Positions 56,400 through 64,000 of a stretch of DNA of 64,000 nt are shown here, one piece after another. Location of the stretch: assembly GCF_001540865.1 (NCBI RefSeq), contig NC_033631.1, positions 4,857,732 through 4,921,731 on the forward strand, given 5' to 3'. Under the pieces are notes generated by a model. That model saw only the letters and a program-made list of their open reading frames with translations, was not told the origin of the DNA and did no database searches. Both the position numbers and the translations under genes were made by a program. Each line of letters opens with the position of its first letter. The first letter of the stretch is position 1. This DNA is from Ananas comosus (taxonomy: Eukaryota; Streptophyta; Magnoliopsida; Poales; Bromeliaceae).

Positions 56400-57556
56400 T
56401 TAAGGAGTGGAGACGGGAACCGCCGCGGCGGTGGGTAACAATACCTCTGGGGAGTTGAGCGAGCGCTTGCAGTGCGCGATGGCGCTCTGGATGCCGTCCT
56501 GCTGCTGGAGAAGCGAGTCGTCGCGCCGCCGCTGCTGAGCGGCGGGCGCTGGCTGCGGCTGCGGCTGCGGCGCGCCGGCGCGGCCTCGGCGGCTGCCGAC
56601 GCTGATCGGCTCTTCCCGAGGCGCTTGCACACCACCCTCAGCCCCGCGGGGACGCTCGCCCTCGGCCCCTTCACGCCGCACGCCACCAGCGCCGTGTGAG
56701 GCGGCGGCGCCGGCCCCGCACCCTCCGCCTCCCCGTCCGTCTCGTCCCCTTCGCCTCCGGCGACGATCCTCGCCGCCGCCGCCGCCGCCGCCGATCCCCC
56801 GGAGCGCGGGTGCGTTGCGAACCGAAGCTTCTCGGTGTACCTCTTAGAAACCCTAACGTAGAGCGGCTTGATCTTGCTGAGGTACCTCTTAACCGCCTCC
56901 TTGGCGAACCTCGTCTCCTCCGCCGCGGCGTCCTCCGCGGGCTTCGCCTCCTTGCTCGCGGAAACCCTCGAGCTGTTGTCCCGCGTGAAGAGGGACACGA
57001 TCGGGACCTCCTCGACCTTGAATCTGACGAAGAACTTGCTCGGGCCCTGGTGCTTCGGCGACGTCGCCGCAGGGGCGGCGGCGCCGCCATCGGGCTCGTC
57101 GGCGGCGGCGGATCTCGACTTGCGGAGCCCCAGCATGAAGACGCGGAGCTTGGTGGCGGATTTGAGGAGGGAGATGGGGAGCTGGGGCTTCGGATCGGAA
57201 TCCGAGGGCGCGATCACGACGGAGGGGGGCTCCAGTTGGACGAGCTTCCCCCCCTTGAAGAAGATGTCGTCGGAGGGCGAGAGCGCTCCGGAGCGGGGCC
57301 CCTCGCCGGAGACGTCGAAGTTGAACTCCCCCTCCGCCTCGTCGTCCGACTCCGCGGCGGAGCTCTCCCTGTCGACGGCGTCCTCGTCGGCAGGGACGGC
57401 AAACTCGAGGTCGAAGAAGGAGCCCTCGTCGTCCTCCTCGTCGTCGTTATGGTTTTCGTCGGTCTCCACGGCGGCGGCGGTGGCGGTGGCGGTGACAATG
57501 GGAGCGGAGGCGGCGGCGGCGCCGTGCCAATACTTGAGGAGGCTGAGGGTTTCCAT
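56400..57556 (-). CDS. Membrane-associated kinase regulator (MAKR2-like), apparent frameshift near the 3' end
   Basis: The start is taken as the ATG at 57556 ([12 protein letters not shown]), which matches the family N-terminus; the upstream in-frame extension is 5' leader. The protein has an acidic, Ser-rich N-terminal half, [18 protein letters not shown] (residues about 126-145), [20 protein letters not shown] (about 172-191) and [20 protein letters not shown] (about 218-237), all typical of MAKR proteins. MAKRs are BKI1-related membrane-bound regulators that bind receptor kinases in brassinosteroid, CLE or auxin signalling. The expected tail ([20 protein letters not shown], then KRSLNS) is present, but in another frame (56400-56600) from the body, which otherwise runs to 56393 in a wrong frame. 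One indel in the CGGCTG-rich stretch around 56540-56610 would explain this. A single exon, GC-rich coding. The true product should be about 385 residues. Confidence 0.85.
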
Positions 57557-57999
57557 GGTTGGGAGAGCCACCAGAGAGAGGTAAAGTAGGACACTTGGGA
57601 CTTCGGCTTCTTTAATAAGTCTCTCTTTCTCTCTCTTTTTCACACTCTCTCTTTACTATAAGTTTTTTAGGGATAAATAAGGAGAAACGCAACCTAAGAA
57701 GAGACTTGTAAGTAGGATAATACACCAACTTCTATTATGTCTCACCCTAGTCCTCAAATTTTGATTTAGGCTTCGTTGGGGTTACAAAAAATTACGTTAC
57801 AGTGCGGTAAAAAAGTAAGTTAAAAAAATATTTTGTTTATTTTCGTATTAATATATTTTTATTCTATATATAAAACGAAGCTTGGCTAGAAACTAAAGAG
57901 ACTAAAATAGTATAATTATCCTAAGTAGCTTCCTCCTCCGTCGGTAGGTCCCATTTGAATCCCACCATTTTGAGACTATTAAAGACACAAAATGTAACT
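57557..57999. promoter_or_regulatory. Upstream region of the MAKR gene
   Basis: On the minus strand the leader is CT/GA-rich (57605-57655), with possible TATA-like words TTATTTAT and CTTATAG at 57655-57680. Placement is by position only. Confidence 0.3.
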
Positions 58000-58160
58000 T
58001 TTTTTTTTTTTAGAGAGAAAAGTAACATATTATCTGTTTCATTTATTTTTAAAAAAACAAATTTAGATGAAAATGTAAATTAATTAGGATTCGAATTTGA
58101 GACTCAGGTATCAATCAACAAATTTTTTGCCGCTAAAACTAGGAACAACAATCGATCAAA
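58000..58160 (-). mobile_element. SINE copy 2 (inverted)
   Basis: The plus strand begins with a T run (58000-58012), followed by a tail GAGAGAAAAGTAACATATTA and then GGATTCGAATTTGAGACTC, the reverse of a pol III B box. Same family as 49915-50068 but more diverged. Confidence 0.6.
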
Positions 58161-58632
58161 ATGTAACTTTTTAAGCTCTTATATTCCAAGGTTGGAATGG
58201 GTTAAACACAAAATATAACTTTGAACCACATGCTAGTAATCTTCTAAATACACTTTACTGGAGTTTAAGGAGTATGGTTTAACTAAGTACGATTTTTGTT
58301 CTAGTTTTCTATTAGTAGCTGATATTCTTTCGTTCTCCACGTCTTCGTTGGGATGGAAATGGGCCGATCAGCCCATCAAGCGAGCCGAAAGATATTTGTC
58401 ACGGGTAGGATTAATTGGTTCATCCATTTAGCCCGGCCCGAGATTTATTTGTGCTTTAAACTATGAATGGATAGCTCAATAGAACTCGGGCTTTTATGTG
58501 AAGTACGTGAAGGGGAGAGAATAATGAACGAAATATAGTTAATGAATCAGATTTGAAACGGACCGTTTTGAGGTGTTCTAACTTTTGAGAATCTAAGGTT
58601 CCTTTCAAGGGGTTACTAAACGGGCCAAACAG

Positions 58633-58785
58633 TTTTTTTTTTTTTTTAAAGATAGGCAGCATGCTACCTGCTTCGTTTATTTTTTTTAGAAATAAAATTA
58701 ATTGAAAATGTGAATCAACTAGAATTCGAACTTGATACCAACCACCGAACCTTTTGCCATTTGCGTCACGTACGGTCGGTGGGCC
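58633..58785 (-). mobile_element. SINE copy 3 (inverted)
   Basis: A T run at 58633-58647, the tail AGATAGGCAGCATGCTACCT, then AGAATTCGAACTTGATACCA (B box on the minus strand) and ACCGAACCTTTTGCC (A box). This is the clearest of the three copies. Confidence 0.68.
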
Positions 58786-59110
58786 AAACAACTTCTATTA
58801 GTGATAAAATATTACTTAACACCTCCAACTAAATTACTCAATCCAATAAGTTGAAACTAATAAAGAAAACATTGGGAAAAGCATATTAGTTGACTGACTC
58901 CAATCTCCAAGTATTTATTTCAAGCTCATCTCTACTTATTTTCTTTAGCCTCCAGTAACTTACAAGACCACAAATCCTTCCAATTCCTTATAGCATTTTC
59001 CCCTTAAATTACAGGTGCTCTCTTTTTCCTTCTCTTTCTATCTTTTATTCTTTTTAGCACTCTAAATTTACTGCTATTATGGTTGAAAGTTTGATTCTTA
59101 TGGGTAGCTC

Positions 59111-59120
59111 TATATATATT
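59111..59120 (+). promoter_or_regulatory. TATA box candidate for the methyltransferase gene
   Basis: TATATATATT lies 107 bp before the ATG at 59227. A start about 30 bp downstream would give an 85-nt leader, normal for a plant gene. Confidence 0.4.
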
Positions 59121-59226
59121 CCTTGTTTCATGAGCAAGCAACTTGTATTGTGTTGATTTTTCTCCAAGGTTTTTAGCTTTTAGAATGTAGAATTTTCTCT
59201 TTTTTTTGGGGGAGGGGTCAAATCTG

Positions 59227-60681
59227 ATGAAGGTGGAAATGAGATTCTCAAATCAGTTTTTGAAGTTTGGACTAAAGAAGGGGCTATATGCATTCACCTT
59301 TCTTCTAGCCATGTTGATAATTCTCCTCAGTGTGGCCTCACTCTCAAAATTTTATTCCCAAAGCTCCATTTTGAGCACCTACAAATTTGGCATATATGGT
59401 GATGTGCACAATAAGAGAATGGAAGATAGAGTTGATGAGATCATGGATACAGTTATGAACAAGCTTGTTGAAGAGATAGAGCATCTAAAGGAGCTAACAA
59501 GAGATTCTGGAGCAGACCAATCTGAGTTGAAGCATGAGAGATTGAAACACACTTCTTTTCTCATTGAAATGTTAGGCCTAGTGGGCTCTGCTAAGTCCGT
59601 GCTGCCTAGTGAGCGGCGACATGCTCCTCACGGAGAAAGCCTCGGCCGTAATGCTCATCCGTTGTCTAAGAGTGGTCAACCGTACGATGAAATGATCGAA
59701 TACTTTCTTGTGGAGGAGATAAGGAAGTATGCGAGGATTAAGCCGAGCAGGCTGGGGAAGCAGAATTTCATGGGCGCCAACGGGACGTTCACGAGCATCG
59801 GCCATGCGTGTTTTGCGATGAAAGAAGAGCTCGAGGAGTACATGGACTACGATGTGGGCGACTTCTGCAAAGATGATTGGAGACAGGCCCAGAGACTAAT
59901 GGTCCACGGCTGCGACCCCTTACCTAGAAGGAGATGCTTTTCTAGAGCTCCAAAGCTATATGCTAAGCCTTTTCCTATAAATGAATCCATGTGGAAGCTC
60001 CCTGACGATCGGAACGTGCGGTGGAGCCAATACAGATGCAAGAACTTTGCTTGCCTCGCGAAGAACGCCACGAAGAAAGGTTTTTTCAAGTGTTCTGATT
60101 GCTTTAATCTCACGCGCCATGAAATGCCCAGATGGATGGAGTTGGTCTATCCTGATCCTGCTTCGAACTTAACAGCTGATTTCCTCATCAAAGAAGTTCT
60201 TCAACTTAAACCTGGGGAGATAAGGATAGGGCTGGATTTCAGTGTAGGGACCGGAACATTTGCCGCGAGGATGAGGGAGTTCAATGTGACTATCGTGTCA
60301 GCTACTATAAACCTTGGAGCTCCCTTTAACGAGATGATTGCTTTACGAGGGCTCGTTCCTATCTACTTGACTATTAATCAGAGGCTTCCCTTCTTCGACA
60401 ACACGCTCGATATCATCCACACGACGAGGTTTCTCGATGGTTGGATCGATCTCATACTCTTGGACTTTGTTTTGTATGATTGGGATAGGGTTCTTAGACC
60501 CGGTGGCTTATTATGGATCGACAGTTTCTTTTGCGCGAAGGAGGATTTGGACGATTATTTGGAGGCGTTTAAGATTCTGCGGTACAAGAAGCACAAGTGG
60601 GTTATTGTACCAAAGATGGATAAAGATGGTGAGGAAGTGTTCTTCTCAGCAGTTCTGGAGAAGCCACCTCGGCCTTTCTGA
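59227..60681 (+). CDS. Type II membrane methyltransferase, At1g29790-like
   Basis: The start is the ATG at 59227 (MKVEMRFSNQFLKF), giving 484 residues in a single exon; a longer open frame upstream begins with a non-ATG codon. A short basic N-terminus is followed by one membrane anchor (about residues 20-39, LYAFTFLLAMLIILLSVASL) and a stem. The middle holds a cysteine-rich conserved block (GDFCKDDW, VHGCDPLPRRRCF, SQYRCKNFACL, FFKCSDCFNL). The C-terminal SAM-dependent methyltransferase fold has motif I at about residue 336 (GLDFSVGTGTFAARM) and DWDRVLRPGGLLWIDSFF. It matches the plant 'probable methyltransferase At1g29790' group, whose members are thought to be Golgi-located type II proteins related to the pectin/QUA2 methyltransferases; the substrate is unproven. 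No break is seen, so this is the best candidate for a working host gene here. Its neighbours are repeats and the divergently placed MAKR gene 1.7 kb away. Confidence 0.93.
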   Translation: MKVEMRFSNQFLKFGLKKGLYAFTFLLAMLIILLSVASLSKFYSQSSILSTYKFGIYGDVHNKRMEDRVDEIMDTVMNKLVEEIEHLKELTRDSGADQSELKHERLKHTSFLIEMLGLVGSAKSVLPSERRHAPHGESLGRNAHPLSKSGQPYDEMIEYFLVEEIRKYARIKPSRLGKQNFMGANGTFTSIGHACFAMKEELEEYMDYDVGDFCKDDWRQAQRLMVHGCDPLPRRRCFSRAPKLYAKPFPINESMWKLPDDRNVRWSQYRCKNFACLAKNATKKGFFKCSDCFNLTRHEMPRWMELVYPDPASNLTADFLIKEVLQLKPGEIRIGLDFSVGTGTFAARMREFNVTIVSATINLGAPFNEMIALRGLVPIYLTINQRLPFFDNTLDIIHTTRFLDGWIDLILLDFVLYDWDRVLRPGGLLWIDSFFCAKEDLDDYLEAFKILRYKKHKWVIVPKMDKDGEEVFFSAVLEKPPRPF

Positions 60682-61871
60682 GGTGATACATGAGTTACTG
60701 TTTCATTCTTGTTGATGTTTCCACATTCTGTAGTATCTTGTTTCACGCTTTAGACGAACTTTTAAGTGAAGAGGGTGCTAATGGCTTATTCTAGAGCATG
60801 TGTGCAAAAATCAGTTGTGGAAGTTATCAAGAGATGAACTTCAAATTGTATCAGCAGTTTCAAACCCAGCTAAACTTGCTGTGCTCTGTACTGAAAAGGT
60901 TTCGCTGATTAACTGTACCAAACATTACATGCTGCTTCTTCTTCTTCATCTAATTGTGAAGTGGTGCCTAAGGTATGAAAGGACAACAGTTTTGATCAAT
61001 TTGTTGCTTCCTTTTTTTCCTCTTCTTCTTTTTCTGTTTCCGGCTTTCCACTGGACAGAATCTCTCTCATTGCCAACAGCTAATAATATTAAGACCTAGG
61101 TTTGGATGCTAATGTTTATTGAACGTTGTTTGCAAAACATGCTTGCCTACTTGTCATGTTCTTCCTTTTTTTTTTTTTTCCATTTTCGTTGTTGGGTAAA
61201 AATCGGTACAAAGTTCAGTCAAAGGATCATTTCATTAAGACCATTAAATGAAAGTTACTATGTACAAGTTGCCATTTCAATTTGCTTGATTATTCTTTAA
61301 TTATTACCGGTGAGAAGTATGGCTTTTCAAACAGTCTCTTTATTTGAGAAGTAAAAATAAAGCATTTCACATGCGACATAGTAGTCTAAAATTTGTTGCA
61401 TCAGGTAATTTAATTAATTTGGACTCCAAGAGCTTAAGCTTTAATGTTAGAACTCCTGAGTCCTGTCTAGTATAAGCGAGAAGGCGTTGAGAAAACTTGG
61501 CAAATGAGTTTCTGCAGATTCTTGGGCAGCAGCTCCAGGCAACAAAGTCTCTTGGCCTGCAGCACATGAACTTTTTCCGGGTTTTGACCATTTTTCCTGT
61601 AATTATCTTAATTTACAGCGACAGTGAAATATAGCGGAGGACACTCGACAGTGAACAATAAAAATAACAGCGGGGCGAATTTTCTGCAAAGCATGTCTTC
61701 CAAAAAGCTAGCGCTTCTTCTACCAACACTACTTGAATTGAAACTTTTAAAATAAAATTGCTGGGCTGATGCATTCACTGAGTTAGATGTATGTAAAAAT
61801 TCTCAGATAGTTAGTAGAGAGCCATTTTTAAAAATTTTGAAACGCAACGGTCAGAGATTTTTTTTTTTTTT
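60682..61871. other. 3' region of the methyltransferase gene and spacer
   Basis: No second gene is recognised. Short frames at 60800-61099 and 61367-61591 have no family resemblance. The first few hundred bases are presumably 3' UTR. Confidence 0.45.
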
Positions 61872-61971
61872 NNNNNNNNNNNNNNNNNNNNNNNNNNNNN
61901 NNNNNNNNNNNNNNNNNNNNNNNNNNNNNNNNNNNNNNNNNNNNNNNNNNNNNNNNNNNNNNNNNNNNNNN
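61872..61971. other. Assembly gap (100 N, size unknown)
   Basis: Exactly 100 Ns, the conventional placeholder for an unsized gap, placed after a T run. Confidence 0.99.
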
Positions 61972-62575
61972 CTTATGATTGTTTGAATGAGTTGGTTTTC
62001 CTCGTATGCATGAGATTATAGATGTTTTATTATACATGAGATTGGAGTTTTCAGATATGTGGTTTTGGATCCTTCGTTTCAGATTGGATTTATACGTTTT
62101 GTGGATTTCTACCCCTCGAGGTAGCTGGTTTTCAAAATAGAGTTTCCGTGTGGGAAACAGTTTCAGAAAGATTTTCGAATGGTTTTATGAATGATTGAAT
62201 TAGAGTTTAAAAACAAAAGCTTCCGTGTGGGGAGCACTTTTAAATAGGATGATTGTTGTACTGTCATTGCATCATCCAGCGCCTAAGGAGTGCTTAGAGG
62301 CATGCATCATCTCTAAGGATTGTTAGCTGTATGAAAATGCATATCATTTTGGTTGTTGATTGGTAAATGTAGGTTGTGGTTGTGATCTTGTTGTATCCGT
62401 TGGTACGCCGTGCAAATACAAAGGAGACTCTGTCCGAGTGGACAGAGGAACTTTGTATTTGGGGCGGGTCTGTACGTCGCGTGGGCCAGGTTGAAAAAAA
62501 AAAAAGAAAAAAAATGGCACGTTTTCCGCTACTCTGTTTTTAAAAGGTTTTTAAAATCGGCCCCGGGGCGTGACA
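61972..62575 (+). repeat. LTR 3' portion (family E), plus orientation
   Basis: It ends CCCCGGGGCGTGACA at 62575 and begins at the assembly gap. It contains a self-complementary CTCTGTCC-GAGT-GGACAGAG hairpin at about 62430. It is the reverse complement of 62972 to about 63560 with moderate divergence. Confidence 0.8.
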
Positions 62576-62970
<395 letters not shown>

Positions 62971-62971
62971 G

Positions 62972-64000
62972 TGTCACGCCCCGGGGCCCATTTTAAAAGC
63001 CTTTTTAAAGTCCATTACCATTTTGGAATTGAGAGTCACGGAAGATGTGCTATTTTTTTTTTTTTTTTTAACTTGGCCCACGTGACGTACAGACCCGCCA
63101 CAAATACGAAGTTCCTCTGTCCACTCAGATAGAGTCTCCTTTGTATTTGCACGGTTTACCAACTGTACAACAGGATCTCAACCACAACTTACATTTATCA
63201 ATCAATAACCAATTCATGATATGCATTTCCATACAGCTATCGATCCTTAGAGATGATGCATGCCTCTAAGCACTCCTTAAACGCTGGATAATGCAATGCA
63301 CAATACAACAATCATCCTATTTAAAAGTGCTCCCCACCCGAAAGCTTTATTTTTAAAATCTAATTCAATCATTCACAATACCAATTCGAAAATCTTTTTA
63401 AAACTGTTTCCCACATGAAAACTCTATTTTGAAAACCAGCTACCTCGAGGGGTAGAAAACCACAAGTATAAATACAACAACCGAGAATCCATAAAACTAG
63501 AACTACAGATCCACCATTATCCATTCACTTGCATGAATAACGAAAGTATCCACAAACCCAATCCACGAACAGACAAACAATTATAGAGATTATCTAACTG
63601 AACCATTTATTAATAAAGACTACTAAATGCATAAATAGCAATAACCAGGGTGATGGTCGCTACTGCCGACTAGCTAGAACGTCCTCTCGTCGCGCCCAAC
63701 ACCAACTCCAAGCCCGAATCACCTGAAAAATGGGGGGTGAAAAACTGCAACCATGGTTTCCCAGTGGGTACGACAGAGCCACGATGTAAGGACTGAGATT
63801 TTTGCAGTGTAGCTAAACTCTCAGTTGACGATGTTTTTGTGTGTAATTTAATTACAAAAGCACTCGTCAAGTTTCGGGCGAAAACGAGTTAAAACGGAAA
63901 TTCTACGCGATTTCCAAGTTTCACTTAAAGTGAATAGTAACTCGATTTTCTGGAGAAGCCGCGGTGAGAAGTTGGCTTCTGGCTCGTATCGGACTCTGTT
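62972..64000 (-). repeat. LTR (family E), minus orientation, open at the window edge
   Basis: The plus strand starts TGTCACGCCCCGGGGCCC. Its first 590 bp pair with 61972-62575. Beyond, at about 63735-63780, it has GGGGGGTGAAAAACTGCAAC followed by TTTCCCAGTGGGTACG, the reverse of the CCCACTGGGAA hairpin block found in the other LTRs. Confidence 0.78.

Noticed and set aside
56696..57589. Open frames of 238-297 codons on the plus strand across the MAKR gene
   Set aside because: The minus-strand frame has clear MAKR motifs. The opposite frames are open because of high GC and show low-complexity Arg/Gly/Ser runs.
59206..59226. Seven-codon N-terminal extension of the methyltransferase
   Set aside because: It begins with a non-ATG codon (TTG); the first ATG at 59227 gives the normal basic start before the membrane anchor.

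Overview
The window looks like a repeat-dominated stretch of a flowering-plant nuclear genome, most likely a monocot. The reasons are several nested Ty3/gypsy LTR retrotransposons, a MULE, SINEs and foldback MITEs, short GT-AG introns, and a GC-rich MAKR gene of the kind typical of monocots. A bromeliad such as pineapple is a plausible guess, but the sequence alone does not prove it.

Layout. 1-989: two LTR 3' ends. 990-10264: a Tat-lineage gypsy element on the minus strand (Tat copy 1). Its gag and pol are broken by a 2.5-kb solo LTR (5454-7945), and a separate gene runs antisense at its 3' side (990-2757, plus strand). 10265-20872: a Tekay/Del-type chromovirus on the minus strand with PPT, PBS and chromodomain integrase; its two LTRs differ because the 3' LTR is a chimera. 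20873-22533: LTR fragments and the 3' end of a Ty1/copia element. 22604-23620: a Harbinger-like, extremely AT-rich MITE. 25583-29164: a 1.79-kb head-to-tail duplication, each unit carrying two foldback elements. 29984-32671: a solo LTR with a perfect 5-bp target duplication. 32677-37477: the 3' half of Tat copy 2, with LTR, PPT, the antisense plant-mobile-domain (PMD) gene and the integrase C-terminus. 37982-47073: an 8-kb MULE with transposase and its own multi-exon PMD gene, flanked by two related Mutator-type MITEs. 47288-47956: three exons of an SLC35F/EamA transporter gene. 48585-56000: mostly AT-rich non-coding DNA with MITEs, a SINE, a Helitron-type terminus and tandem repeats. 56400-57556: a MAKR-type kinase-regulator gene (minus) with an apparent frameshift near its 3' end. 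59227-60681: an intact single-exon At1g29790-type methyltransferase gene (plus). 61972-64000: two LTR ends facing each other around a TA/CA microsatellite.

Only the methyltransferase gene, and the MAKR gene if its frameshift is a sequencing error, look like functional host genes. All transposon genes carry stops, frameshifts or deletions. The most interesting pattern is the PMD gene lying antisense inside the Tat retrotransposon. It keeps two spliceosomal introns at matching positions in both copies, and a second, differently built PMD gene sits in the MULE less than 10 kb away.

Assembly caveats: single Ns at 19138, 37478 and 39805, a 25-N gap at 47251 and a 100-N gap at 61872. Two of the single Ns separate direct copies of the same sequence and look like unmerged contig overlaps.
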